From the NCBI RefSeq assembly GCF_011090165.1, contig NZ_JAADJT010000006.1, positions 248,001 to 312,000 of the forward strand: DNA of 64,000 nt, given 5' to 3'. The stretch comes from Duganella aceris. GTDB taxonomy: Bacteria; Pseudomonadota; Gammaproteobacteria; Burkholderiales; Burkholderiaceae_D. This document shows positions 16,901 through 27,156 of the stretch, piece by piece. Both the position numbers and the translations under genes were made by a program. Each line of letters opens with the position of its first letter. The first letter of the stretch is position 1. The notes beneath the pieces are model-generated. The model ran no database searches. It had not been told where the DNA came from and worked only from the letters and a program-made list of their open reading frames with translations.

Positions 16901-18112
16901 ATGAAACTGTTTATATTGTTTGCCGCCGCCGTCGTGGCGGCTTCGGCGCAGGCCGCGCCGCCAAGCGTGCAATCGGCCGCCAAGCTGACCTTCGGCGATG
17001 CCAGCACCTTGTTCGTGGCCGACTGGAAGGGCGCGCGCATCTACGCGCTGCCGGTCGCCGTTCCTGCCAAGGCGGCCGGCAAGCCGTTCAACCTGATGGA
17101 CGTGCAGGGGCCGATCGCCAAGGCGCTCGGCGTCGCGCCGTCGGCGCTGCGCTTCGAGGATCTGGCGGTGCAGCCCGGCAGCGAACTGGCGTATGTCGCG
17201 CTGACGGTGCGCGGCGCCAAAGGCAAAACCACGCCGGCCATCGTCAACATCGACGCCGCCGGCAGGGTGACGCGGGTCGACCTGGGCAAGGTGGCCGGCT
17301 CGGCCGCCATCAGCGACGCCCCGGCGGCCGACCAGGTTTTCTGGCGCGATCTGCCGGCGCAGACGCTGACCGTCACCGACATGCGCTTTTACCAGAACAA
17401 GCTGTACGTGGCGGGCCTGTCCAACCGCAGCTTCGCCTCGACCCTGCGGGTCTATGACTACCCGTTCAGCGGCAAGGCGCAGGTCACCTCGGTCGAGATG
17501 TACCACCCGGTGCACAACCAGGTGGAAACGCGCGCGCCGATCCGCAGCATGGCGGTGATGACCATCGCCGGCGAGCCGTCGCTGGTGGCGGCCTACACCT
17601 GCACGCCGCTGGTGGTGATTCCGCTCAAGGACTTGCGCGACGGCGCGCATATCGCCGCCAAGACCGTCAGCGAGCTGGGCTGGGGCAGCGCGCCGAACGG
17701 GCTGGTCAGCTTCAAGGTGGGCGAGGCCGAATATGCGCTGCTGGTCAACTCCAGCCGCTCGGCCGATCTGCTGAGCGCGGCCGACCTCGGCGTCGGCGCC
17801 GCTGCGCCCGGCCTCAACACGCCGATCGAGATCCCGGCCAAGCCCTACTCGGGCGTGAAGGGGATGATGACGCCGATGGCGGCCGCCATGCGGGTCGACA
17901 ACCTGAATCCGGAACTGCTGCTGGCGCTGCGGCGCGACGATGCGAGCGGCCAGGTGCAGCTGGTGTCCATCCTCAAGGGCGCCTACCTGCGCCTCAGCGA
18001 TTTCGTCAACGAGTATGACTTTTCCGATTACCGCTATCCGGACGGCGACAAGTTCCGCGATTTCCATAAGTACTCGCGCGGACTGGAGGGCTATCCTGAA
18101 CTGGCGCGCTAA
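16901..18112 (+). CDS. Secreted protein of unknown function, beta-propeller-like
   Basis: 403 residues with a clear signal peptide (MKLFILFAAAVVAASAQA). The mature protein has recurring short strands such as TLFVADWKGARIYALPV, LYVAGLSNRS and LVAAYTCTPLVVIPL. Their spacing is suggestive of a beta-propeller. Only one cysteine is present. It lies 9 bases after the hydrolase gene and overlaps or closely abuts the next one, so the three form an operon. I do not recognise a named family. Confidence 0.7.
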   Translation: MKLFILFAAAVVAASAQAAPPSVQSAAKLTFGDASTLFVADWKGARIYALPVAVPAKAAGKPFNLMDVQGPIAKALGVAPSALRFEDLAVQPGSELAYVALTVRGAKGKTTPAIVNIDAAGRVTRVDLGKVAGSAAISDAPAADQVFWRDLPAQTLTVTDMRFYQNKLYVAGLSNRSFASTLRVYDYPFSGKAQVTSVEMYHPVHNQVETRAPIRSMAVMTIAGEPSLVAAYTCTPLVVIPLKDLRDGAHIAAKTVSELGWGSAPNGLVSFKVGEAEYALLVNSSRSADLLSAADLGVGAAAPGLNTPIEIPAKPYSGVKGMMTPMAAAMRVDNLNPELLLALRRDDASGQVQLVSILKGAYLRLSDFVNEYDFSDYRYPDGDKFRDFHKYSRGLEGYPELAR

Positions 18113-18119
18113 CGGCGGG

Positions 18120-18854
18120 TTGCTGGCGTTGCTGACGCTGCTGGCCGCGCCCGCCGCGCCGGCCGCCACGCTGGTGACGCCGTCGGGCGACGCGGTGCCG
18201 GAAAACCTGTTGCGCATCGGCCTGCATCTGGATGCACCGCTGTCCGCGGCGCTGGACATGGTCCGTGTGACCTTGTTCGACGACAACGGCGCCGTGATCG
18301 AGCACGCCTTCCTCGACCTGCCGCTGGCCAGCGCCGACGGCAAGTCGGTGACGCTGTTGCTCGACCCGGGGCGCATCAAGACCGGCGTCGGGCCGAATGT
18401 CGCGCTGGGACCGGCCTTGCGCGCGGGGCAGGGCGTGCGCTTGCGGGTCGATGATCCGCAACTCGGCCACGCCGTCGAAAAACGCTGGCGGGTGGAATCT
18501 TCGTTGCGATCGCGCATCGAACCGCAGCATTGGACCGTGCGCCTGGCCAAACGCGGCAGCCGGCAAGCGCTGCGGATCGGCTTCCCCACGGCGCTCGACG
18601 GCGACGCCGCGCCGCTGCTGGCGCTGCAGGGGCCGGATGGACGGCGGCTGGCCGGCAGCGCGCGTCTGGCCGACGGCGAGCGTGAGTGGCGGTTTACGCC
18701 GGCGTCGGCCTGGCGGCCCGGCACATACCTACTGCGCATCCATCCCCGGCTGGAGGACCCGCAGGGCAATCGCCTGTGCTCGGCGTTCGAACAAGCCGGA
18801 CAAAGCGCTCAACAGTGTGGCGAAGAAGGGCGGCGCGAGTTTATTATTGAATAA
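18120..18854 (+). CDS. Secreted protein of unknown function, start uncertain
   Basis: About 244 residues if translation begins at the TTG at 18120. A CTG at 18096, five bases after GGAGGG, would add MLNWRANG-like residues and make a better signal peptide, overlapping the upstream gene. Either way the N-terminus is a hydrophobic LALLTLLAAPAAPAA signal. The mature part looks like two beta domains (RVTLFDDNGAVIEHAF and EWRFTPASAWRPGTYLL). It has a cysteine pair near the C-terminus (RLCSAFEQ ... QQCGEE). No family recognised. Confidence 0.6.
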   Translation: MLALLTLLAAPAAPAATLVTPSGDAVPENLLRIGLHLDAPLSAALDMVRVTLFDDNGAVIEHAFLDLPLASADGKSVTLLLDPGRIKTGVGPNVALGPALRAGQGVRLRVDDPQLGHAVEKRWRVESSLRSRIEPQHWTVRLAKRGSRQALRIGFPTALDGDAAPLLALQGPDGRRLAGSARLADGEREWRFTPASAWRPGTYLLRIHPRLEDPQGNRLCSAFEQAGQSAQQCGEEGRREFIIE

Positions 18855-18954
18855 TAATCACTCGTCCCCTCACGGAAGAGGGATCGTGCGCCAGGCATTG
18901 CACTGGCACAATCGTCTGCTGACGCCGCGCTCGCGGCTTTTTATGGAGATTGCT

Positions 18955-19542
18955 ATGCAAAAACCTACTTTCCTGATTCGTAGCACCGCCGCGCTGGCGT
19001 TCGCGGGTCTGGCGCTGACGCTGGGCGGCTGCACCACCACCACCGGCGCCGCCAAGCCGGACAGCGCCGCCGTGCGCACCGAGATCGAACAAGGTTCGCA
19101 CGAAACGCTGGAGCGGCTGTACCGCGAAGTCAACGGCTCGCGCGAGCTGGTGCGCAAGGCCAACGGCATCCTGGTGTTCCCCAAGGTGATCGCGGCCGGA
19201 CTGGTGGTCGGCGGCGAATACGGCAAGGGCGTGCTGCGCACCGGCGCCGATACGGTCAACTACTACAGCATGGCGTCGGTGTCGGTCGGCTTGCAGGCCG
19301 GCGCGCAATCGAAGGCGGTGGTGATCCTGTTCATGACCAGGGACGCGCTGGACAAGTTCCGCAACAGCAAAGGCTGGACGGCCGGCGTCGACGGTTCGGT
19401 GGCCTTGCTCAAGGTCGGCGCCAACGGCGAAATCGACACCGCCACCGCCAACAATCCGGTGCAGGCGCTGGTGCTGACCAACGCCGGGCTGATGGCCAAC
19501 CTGAATCTGGAAGGTACCAAGATCTCCAAGCTGGACCTGTAG
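18955..19542 (+). CDS. SYLF (YSC84/DUF500)-domain lipoprotein
   Basis: 195 residues from the ATG with GGAG seven bases upstream. The lipobox LTLGGC places the lipidated cysteine at residue 26. The rest matches SYLF proteins: GILVFPKVIAAGLVVGGEYGKGVL, YYSMASVSVGLQAGAQSKAVV and FMTRDALDKF. These domains bind phosphoinositides in eukaryotes; bacterial members are periplasmic lipoproteins of unclear function. It is separated from the unknown secreted operon by about 100 bases and ends before a hairpin. Confidence 0.9.
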   Translation: MQKPTFLIRSTAALAFAGLALTLGGCTTTTGAAKPDSAAVRTEIEQGSHETLERLYREVNGSRELVRKANGILVFPKVIAAGLVVGGEYGKGVLRTGADTVNYYSMASVSVGLQAGAQSKAVVILFMTRDALDKFRNSKGWTAGVDGSVALLKVGANGEIDTATANNPVQALVLTNAGLMANLNLEGTKISKLDL

Positions 19543-19550
19543 CCGACGGC

Positions 19551-19583
19551 GGCGCGGCGCGCAAAAGACTTTGCCGCCGCGCC
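19551..19583 (+). terminator. GC-rich hairpin after the SYLF gene
   Basis: GGCGCGGCG (19551-19559) and CGCCGCGCC (19575-19583) form a perfect 9-bp stem 8 bases after the stop codon. It is followed by GCGTTTGCG rather than a clean T tract. Confidence 0.55.
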
Positions 19584-19630
19584 GCGTTTGCGTCTACCCT
19601 TACGGTCATCGCAGACTATGAGGACTTTCC

Positions 19631-19996
19631 ATGAGCCGTAACATCCTGGACGCAGCACACATCCATCCCGCCGCGCTGGCGAAAATCAACGCCAACCACC
19701 GCGAGCTGGTGGCCGAAGTGCAGGCCGCCGTCGCCGCCAACAACGTGGTGGTGGTCGGCATGGGGCTGAATCCTTTCCCGGCCAAGGCGCGCAAGATCCT
19801 CGACGGCAACGGCACCGCGTACCACTACCTCGGCTACGGCAACTATTTTTCCCAGTGGCGTCCGCGTCTGGCGCTGAAGCTGTGGAGCGGCTGGTCGACT
19901 TTTCCCATCATCTTCGTCAAGGGCACGCTGATCGGCGGCGCCGACGATCTGCAAAAGCTGATCGACTCGGGCGAATTCGCGCGCATGGTGGCGTAA
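19631..19996 (+). CDS. Glutaredoxin-fold protein lacking all cysteines
   Basis: 121 residues. It aligns in pattern with monothiol glutaredoxins: strand VVVVGMGLNPFPAKARKIL, then a cis-proline segment STFPIIFVKGTLIGGADDL. Where CGFS or CPYC should sit the sequence reads NPFP (about 47-50), and the whole protein contains no cysteine. It therefore cannot do thiol-disulfide chemistry or ligate an iron-sulfur cluster in the normal way. It keeps the glutathione-site TFP, so it may bind glutathione or a partner protein. The stop overlaps the next gene as TAATG. Confidence 0.78.
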   Translation: MSRNILDAAHIHPAALAKINANHRELVAEVQAAVAANNVVVVGMGLNPFPAKARKILDGNGTAYHYLGYGNYFSQWRPRLALKLWSGWSTFPIIFVKGTLIGGADDLQKLIDSGEFARMVA

Positions 19997-20397
19997 TGAT
20001 GGCCACGCTGTCGCCGCTGCCGTTGCGCCTCAGCCCCGGCGACGACCTGCGCGCCGCCGTGGTCGCCGCGCTGGCGGCCAGCGGCGAGCGCGCGGGCTTC
20101 GTGTTGCAGGGCATCGGCAGCCTGAGCGTGGCGCAGCTGCGCTACGCCGGCGTGCCGCAGCCGGCCGAGCTGCGCGGCGATCTGGAGATATTGACGCTGG
20201 CCGGCTCGGTGTCGCCGGACGGCGCGCACCTGCACATGTCGGTGTCGGACGCGCAAGGGCGGGTGCTGGGCGGCCATGTCGGCCCAGGCTGCATCGTCCG
20301 CACCACGGCGGAACTGCTGCTGGCGCTGCTGCCCGGCCAACGCTTCACGCGCGAGCACGATCCGCAGACCGGCTACCCCGAACTGAAGATCGGCTAA
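19996..20397 (+). CDS. PPC/DUF296-domain protein
   Basis: 133 residues (MMATLSPLPLRLSPGDDL...). The core GFVLQGIGSLSVAQLRYAGV, then ILTLAGSVSPDGAHLHMSVSD and VLGGHVGPGCIVRTTAELLL, is the classical PPC (DUF296) domain. In bacteria these are small trimeric cytoplasmic proteins that often stand alone; in plants the domain accompanies AT-hooks. The start overlaps the glutaredoxin-like gene's stop (TAATG), so the two are coupled. The 3' end overlaps the emfourin-like gene on the other strand by 4 bases. Confidence 0.88.
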   Translation: MMATLSPLPLRLSPGDDLRAAVVAALAASGERAGFVLQGIGSLSVAQLRYAGVPQPAELRGDLEILTLAGSVSPDGAHLHMSVSDAQGRVLGGHVGPGCIVRTTAELLLALLPGQRFTREHDPQTGYPELKIG

Positions 20398-20699
20398 TCC
20401 GGCTCGACTTCGTCGTTCAGCTTGTCGGTCAGCGCCTTCAATTGCGGCGGCGCCGCGTCCAAGTGGTAGCGCACGCTGTGCGCCTGCTGGCCTTGATCCA
20501 CTTCCAGGTCATACTGAAAATCCCAGGATTTGGGCGCGTCTTTGACCAGCTGGTCCGGCAGCGCGAAAAAATCGCAGGCCAGCACCAGTTGCTCCAGTTC
20601 GGTGGCCTGGGGCTGCGGCAGCCGCGCCAGATCGACGGTGCGCGTCTGCGCGCCGGCCGGCCCGGTGAAGCCGCCTGAGCAGCGTAAAATCATCCGCAT
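20394..20699 (-). CDS. Emfourin-type protealysin inhibitor
   Basis: 101 residues with AGGAG seven bases before the ATG. The pattern MILRCSGGFTGPAG ... RTVDLARLP ... VLACDFFALP ... YDLEVDQGQQAHSVRYH is that of emfourin, the small cytoplasmic inhibitor encoded next to protealysin-like M4 proteases. It lies 13 bases downstream of the M4 protease stop on the same strand, the canonical bicistronic arrangement. The inhibitor probably blocks the protease active site before its release. Confidence 0.85.
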   Translation of the reverse strand: MRMILRCSGGFTGPAGAQTRTVDLARLPQPQATELEQLVLACDFFALPDQLVKDAPKSWDFQYDLEVDQGQQAHSVRYHLDAAPPQLKALTDKLNDEVEPD

Positions 20700-20712
20700 G
20701 ATGTTCTCCTGT

Positions 20713-21738
20713 TCATGCGACCCCGACCACTTTCCAGGCCGCCTGCACGGCGTGCTGTTCGGCGGATTTGTCGCCGTATAGAAGCACCGCCGCCTGGGTG
20801 GTGGCCTTGGCCATGTCGGCGAAGGTCGCGTTCGGCGTCAGCAGCGACAGCGCCTTGTACCAGATCGGTCCGGCCTTGTCCCAGGAATTGCCCTTGAGCG
20901 CGATCGCCGCCGCATAAAAGGCATGGTTGGGAATGCCGGAGTTGGTGTGCACGTCGCCGTCCTCCACGTATCCTGCCATGGTTTTCGGTTGGTCGTCGCC
21001 CGACCAGGTCACTTGCTGGTTGCCGGGATCGGCCATCGAGCGCAGCGCCTTGCCGACGCTGGGCGCCATGATGCCGGCGCCGATCAGCCAATCGGCCTGT
21101 TCGACGCTTTGCTTCAGGTGCCATTGCTTGACCACGCTGCCGAACACGTCCGAGATCGATTCGTTCAGCGCGCCGCTCTGGTCCTCGTAGACCAGGCCGC
21201 CGGGCACGGCGTTTTGCGTGATGCCGTGGGTCAGCTCGTGGGCGATGACGTCGAGGGCGCCGGTGAAGCCGAGGAACAGTTTGCCGTCGCCGTCGCCGTA
21301 GACCATCTGCTGGCCGTTCCAGAAGGCGTTGTTGAAGCGGGTCTGGTAGTGGACGGTGGAATCGAGGCGCATGCCCTTGCCGTCGATGGAGTTGCGCTTC
21401 AGCACTTCGCGGAAGAAATCGTAGGTGGCGCCGGCGCCGTCGTAGGCCTGGTTGACGGCGACATCCTTGGACGGCGCGCTGGCCTCCTCGCGCACCAGTT
21501 TGCCGGGCAGGGTGGATTTGTTGTGCGCATCATAGACGCTGCGTTGCTTGTCGCCGAGGGCGGCCACGCCGAACATGGTGGCCGGCGCCATCGAACGCTG
21601 GCCGCGCAGGTGGGCCGAGATTTCCGCCTGGTCGAGCAGGCAATGGCGCTCGGCCTCGGTGGGGGCGAGGTCGGCCAGCTTGCGCAGCATCTTCGACGAA
21701 ATAATGAAGCAGGTGCAGCGATGCGTGGGCGTGGCCAT
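20713..21738 (-). CDS. Protealysin-like M4 (thermolysin family) metalloprotease
   Basis: 341 residues from the ATG beginning MATPTHRC, preceded by GAGGAG. There is no signal peptide, as expected for protealysin-like proteins. The zinc site is HELTH (about 167-171) with the third ligand in GALNESISD (about 193). The catalytic His region is DGDVHTNSGIPNHAFY. The short propeptide carries CTCFIISSKMLRKLA where related enzymes have a Cys followed by a PPH/PPL-type motif; here the prolines are replaced by SSK. The emfourin gene follows. The target is unknown; related proteases act on intracellular or host proteins such as actin. Confidence 0.9.
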   Translation of the reverse strand: MATPTHRCTCFIISSKMLRKLADLAPTEAERHCLLDQAEISAHLRGQRSMAPATMFGVAALGDKQRSVYDAHNKSTLPGKLVREEASAPSKDVAVNQAYDGAGATYDFFREVLKRNSIDGKGMRLDSTVHYQTRFNNAFWNGQQMVYGDGDGKLFLGFTGALDVIAHELTHGITQNAVPGGLVYEDQSGALNESISDVFGSVVKQWHLKQSVEQADWLIGAGIMAPSVGKALRSMADPGNQQVTWSGDDQPKTMAGYVEDGDVHTNSGIPNHAFYAAAIALKGNSWDKAGPIWYKALSLLTPNATFADMAKATTQAAVLLYGDKSAEQHAVQAAWKVVGVA

Positions 21739-21807
21739 GACGAAATCTCCTCTCGAATGCAATAGTGTCTTTATACACGTATTTTCATTGCCGGGATGTC
21801 ACAGTTT

Positions 21808-22023
21808 CTATCGAGCGTGGCGTAGCGGATCGAGCAGGGCGCGCAGGTCGTTGTGGTCGAGTTCATACATCAGCGCGATCAGGCCGCCGAGTTCGCCGGA
21901 GGGAAAACCCTCGCGCGCGAACCAGCCGAGATAGTGGCCGGGCAGGTCGGCGATCTTGCGGCCCTTGTATTTACCGTAAGGCATTTCGCGCGTCAGCAGC
22001 AGGGCGAGTTTTTCGGAATTCAT
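21808..22023 (-). CDS. DUF3820-family small protein
   Basis: 71 residues from MNSEKLALLL. The motif MPYGKYKGRKIADLPGHYLGWF is diagnostic of DUF3820 proteins (annotated in places as quorum-sensing-regulated factors). Cytoplasmic; role unknown. It begins nine bases after a small membrane protein gene on the same strand and the two likely share a transcript. Confidence 0.82.
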   Translation of the reverse strand: MNSEKLALLLTREMPYGKYKGRKIADLPGHYLGWFAREGFPSGELGGLIALMYELDHNDLRALLDPLRHAR

Positions 22024-22031
22024 GACAGCGA

Positions 22032-22235
22032 CTATTTGTCGAGCGGCTCGCGCGTCCGGCCCATCACCAGTCCCAGCACCGTGAACACGATCCACACGGA
22101 GTAATAAGGCAGCCAGCGGCCCAGCGCATGCTGGCCGAAAGCCCCGCTGAGCAAACCAGCGGCCAGCTCGGCCAAAAAGGTAGCGATCAGCCCGACGATG
22201 CCGATGGCCAGAAATACGTTGAGGTTCACATGCAT
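22032..22235 (-). CDS. Small two-helix membrane protein
   Basis: 67 residues from the ATG beginning MHVNLNVFLAIG. Two hydrophobic helices (about 5-30 and 43-62) are joined by a short loop ALGRWLPY. It ends in a basic tail GRTREPLDK. Longer in-frame starts would run into the palindromic repeat and are unlikely. No family is recognised. Confidence 0.6.
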   Translation of the reverse strand: MHVNLNVFLAIGIVGLIATFLAELAAGLLSGAFGQHALGRWLPYYSVWIVFTVLGLVMGRTREPLDK

Positions 22236-22276
22236 CTTTCGTGAGGGGACGCGCTCATTGTAGCCGAACCCCCATG

Positions 22277-22357
22277 GTGTCAGTGCCGACATTCGGACAT
22301 TGACGGAACTTTTAGGCCACCGATAGTTTCCGAATGTCCGAATGTCGGCACTGACAC
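22277..22357. repeat. Palindromic element with 25-bp arms
   Basis: The arms 22277-22301 and 22333-22357 are perfect mirror images, beginning GTGTCAGTGCCGACATT. The inner CGGAACT and AGTTTCCG parts extend the stem with a bulge. It occupies the 209-base gap between the small membrane protein and the Crp-like gene. The head resembles the outer part of the palindrome at 5473-5570. Confidence 0.88.
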
Positions 22358-22443
22358 TTAAGTGCGGCGGGACATGTGTGGTATTGTGTCCTACGGTCAT
22401 CGTTTACCGTCATCGCCGCCCGCCTCGTTGACGACTTGGAAAA

Positions 22444-23174
22444 ATGAGTATTTCCATGCGTCTAAATAATCCCAACCAGAACCATCTGCTTGCCGCGCTA
22501 CTCGACGCTGAGTTCGACCGTATCTCGCCGCACCTGGAGCCGCAAATGATGCGGCTCGGTGATGTGCTGTACGAATCCGGCGGCCAGCTCAACTACGTTT
22601 ATTTCCCGACCTCGGCCATCGTCTCGCTGCACTATGTGCTGGAGAACGGCAGCTCGTCGGAAATCGCCGGCGTCGGCAACGAGGGCATCCTCGGCATCTC
22701 GCTGTTCATGGGCGGCAACACCACCCCCAGCCGCGCGGTGGTGCAGACCAGCGGCCACGGCTATCGCCTCAAGTCGCAGATCCTGATGGACGAGTTCAAC
22801 CGCGCCGGCCCGGTGATGCGCCTGCTGCTGCGCTACACCCAGGCGCTGCTGACGCAGATGTCGCAGACGGCGGTGTGCAACCGCCACCACACCGTCGAGC
22901 AGCAATTGTGCCGCTGGCTGCTGCTGACGCTGGACCGCCTCGACGGCAGCGAACTGACCATGACCCAGGAACTGATCGCCAACATGCTCGGCGTGCGCCG
23001 CGAGGGCGTGACGGTCGCCGCCGGCAATCTGCAAAAGTACGGCTACATCAGTTGCCGCCGCGGCCATATCAGCGTACTCGACCGGGCAGGGCTGGAAAGC
23101 ACCACCTGCGAATGCTACGACGTGGTTAAAAAAGAATTCGCGCGCCTGATGTCCGATGTCCGGCAGCGCCAGGG

Positions 23175-23178
<4 letters not shown>
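22444..23178 (+). CDS. Crp/Fnr-family transcriptional regulator
   Basis: 244 residues. The cyclic-nucleotide-binding-like N-terminal domain includes GDVLYESGGQLNYVYFPTSAIVS, typical of the subgroup that lacks cAMP-binding residues. The C-terminal winged helix shows LTMTQELIANMLGVRREGVT (about 176-195). There is no FNR-type cysteine cluster at the N-terminus. Its stop overlaps the hybrid kinase start by 4 bases. It is probably part of the same signalling output. Confidence 0.9.
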
Positions 23179-24867
<1,689 letters not shown>

Positions 24868-24875
<8 letters not shown>

Positions 24876-25680
24876 ACCATCCGCCATACTCGACGCCAGC
24901 ATCCTGATCGTCGACGACCAAGAGGCCAACGTCATGCTGCTGGAGCAGATGCTGGCCAACGGCGGCTACACCAACGTCACCGGCACCACCGACCCGTTCG
25001 CCGTCTGCGACATGCACCAGGAACATCATTTCGATCTGATCCTGCTGGACCTGCAAATGCCCGGCATGAGCGGCTTCGAAGTGCTGGAGGCGCTGAAGGT
25101 GATCGAGCCGGACGGCTACGTGCCGGTGCTGGTCATCACCGCCCAGCCCAACCACAAACTGCAAGCTCTGCAGGCCGGCGCCAAGGACTTCGTCAGCAAG
25201 CCGTTCGAGCTGATCGAGGTCGAGACGCGCATCCGCAACATGCTGGAGGTACGCCTGCTGCATCGCCAGCTGAACCGCTACAACCAGCAACTGGAACACA
25301 CAGTCATGATGCGCACCGCCGAGCTGCGCGCCAGCGAGACACGCTTCCAGCGCTTCGCCGAGCTGTCGACCGACTGGTACTGGGAGCAGGATGCCGAAGG
25401 CACGCTGACCAACTGGTCCGGTCCGGTGATGGACATGGTCGGCATCGGCAGCGCCGACACCAGCGGCTGGGACGTGGCCGAGCATGCGCTGCTGAAGGAG
25501 AACATCGACGAGCGCAAGGCTTTCCTCGATTTCGTCTACAGCCGCACCACGCCCGGCGGCGCGCCGCAATTTCTGCAAGTGAGCGGGGAACCGATGTTCG
25601 ACGAGGCCAGCCGCTTCGTCGGCTATCGCGGCGTCGGACGCGACGTCACCGCGATGGCGGCGATGTTTGCCAAGAAATAG
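24868..25680 (+). CDS. Response regulator with REC and PAS domains, no DNA-binding output
   Basis: 270 residues. The receiver domain (about 10-130) has the acidic pair DD at 16-17, the phosphoacceptor Asp61 in LILLDLQMPG, and VSKPFE. A helical linker (HRQLNRYNQQLEHTVMMRTAEL) leads to a PAS domain (about 155-265) with DWYWEQDAEGTLTNWSG. No output domain follows, so it probably works by protein contact. It overlaps the hybrid kinase gene by 8 bases. Confidence 0.9.
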
Positions 25681-25783
25681 GGGTTTGTTGCGCCACGCGC
25701 AAATATGTTTGGCGTTTTAGTGTCTTTTTCTCAGCAACCAAAGTCCCGATACTGCATGACATCAACTTTTCAGGAGTTAAGTC

Positions 25784-26992
25784 ATGCCTATTGCCTTGTT
25801 GGCGCTGACCATCAGCGCGTTCGCCATCGGGACCACCGAGTTTGTCATTGTCGGGCTGCTGCCGACCATCGCCGCCGATCTGGGCGTGAACCTGCCGTCG
25901 GCCGGCCTGCTGGTCAGCCTGTACGCGCTGGGCGTCGCCGTCGGCGCGCCGGTGCTGACCGCGCTGACCGGTAAAGTCCCGCGCAAGCTGTTGCTGCTGT
26001 CGTTGATGGTGCTGTTCACTCTCGGCAACCTGCTGGCGTGGAAAGCGCCCAGCTACGAATCGCTGGTGATCGCCCGCATCCTGACCGGGCTGGCGCACGG
26101 CGTGTTCTTCTCGATCGGTTCGACCATCGCCACCTCGCTGGTGCCGAAGGAGAAGGCCGCCAGCGCGATCGCCATCATGTTCACCGGCCTGACCGTGGCG
26201 CTGGTGACCGGCGTGCCGCTGGGCACCTTCATCGGCCAGCACTTCGGCTGGCGCGAGACCTTCCTCGCCGTCTCGGCGCTGGGCGTGGTCGCCTTCGTCG
26301 GCAGCCTGCTGTACGTGCCTAAGAATATCCAGCACAATAAACCCGCCTCGCTGCTGCAACAGATGAAGGTGCTGGGCGAGCCGCGCCTGTTGCTGGTGTA
26401 TGCGATGACGGCGGTCGGCTACGGCGGTTCGTTCACCGCCTTCACCTTCCTGGCGCCGATCCTGACCGACGTCACCGGCTTCAGCGCCAACGCGGTTGGC
26501 CTGGTGATGCTGGTGTACGGTGTGTCGGTCGCGGTGGGCAATATCTGGGGCGGCAAGCTGGCCGACCAGCGCGGCCCGATCAGCGCGCTGAAGATCATCT
26601 TCCTCGGCCTGGCCGCGGTGCTGCTGGTGCTGACCTTCGCCGCGCCGTACAAATGGCTGGTGATCGCAACCGTGCTGGCGTGGGGCGCCGTGGCCTTCGG
26701 CAATGTGGCCGGTTTGCAGGTGTACGTGGTGCAGCAGGCCGAGAACTATACGCCGCGCGCCGTCGACGTGGCGTCGGGCCTGAACATCGCCGCGTTCAAC
26801 CTCGGCATCGCCGGCGGCGCCTGGGGCGGCGGGCTGATCGTCGAGCACCTGGGCCTGGTGCATACCGGGTGGATCGGCGCGCTGGTGGTATTGGGCGCCT
26901 TCGGCCTGACCGCGCTCAGCGGCCGGCTGGATCGCCTGAACCCGCGTCCGTCTGTTGCTGGGGGTAAAACGCGGCACGTCGCCGCGCACTGA
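25784..26992 (+). CDS. MFS exporter, DHA1 type
   Basis: 402 residues, about 12 membrane segments. TM1 carries FAIGTTEFVIVGLLPTIA, the same subgroup hallmark as the exporter at 5.6-6.8 kb. Other features are GVAVGAPVLTALTGKVPRK and ARILTGLAHGVFFSIGS. CAGGAG lies seven bases before the ATG. This sequence type is close to AraJ/YdhP transporters for sugars, arabinose-like compounds or drugs; the actual substrate is unknown. No regulator gene sits beside it. Confidence 0.88.
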   Translation: MPIALLALTISAFAIGTTEFVIVGLLPTIAADLGVNLPSAGLLVSLYALGVAVGAPVLTALTGKVPRKLLLLSLMVLFTLGNLLAWKAPSYESLVIARILTGLAHGVFFSIGSTIATSLVPKEKAASAIAIMFTGLTVALVTGVPLGTFIGQHFGWRETFLAVSALGVVAFVGSLLYVPKNIQHNKPASLLQQMKVLGEPRLLLVYAMTAVGYGGSFTAFTFLAPILTDVTGFSANAVGLVMLVYGVSVAVGNIWGGKLADQRGPISALKIIFLGLAAVLLVLTFAAPYKWLVIATVLAWGAVAFGNVAGLQVYVVQQAENYTPRAVDVASGLNIAAFNLGIAGGAWGGGLIVEHLGLVHTGWIGALVVLGAFGLTALSGRLDRLNPRPSVAGGKTRHVAAH

Positions 26993-27005
26993 ACCCGTCG
27001 GGCTT

Positions 27006-27034
27006 GGGGTCAGACCCCGCAGGGGTCTGACCCC
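27006..27034. repeat. GGGGTCAGACCCC palindromic element
   Basis: Two 13-bp arms, GGGGTCAGACCCC and GGGGTCTGACCCC, flank a GCA loop 13 bases after the MFS stop. It may serve as a terminator stem. Its head shares GGGTCAG with the palindrome at 5473-5570. Confidence 0.8.
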
Positions 27035-27156
27035 GGTTGGCCGTGCGGGGTAAAGCAAGCGCCACCACGGCCCTCCGAACTCCATGCAGTCGACTACCGG
27101 CCGCGCCACCCCGCGACAGTGTATATTGGCGGCGATTCGAATTACTCACCGCCACT

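Noticed and set aside
13648..18769. Long antisense open frames opposite the GGDEF/EAL and secreted-operon genes
   Set aside because: Same reason: shadow of GC-rich third codon positions, no recognisable domains.
22100..22400. Longer upstream start for the two-helix membrane protein
   Set aside because: It would translate through the 25-bp palindrome and produce a non-hydrophobic leader; the start at 22235 is more sensible.
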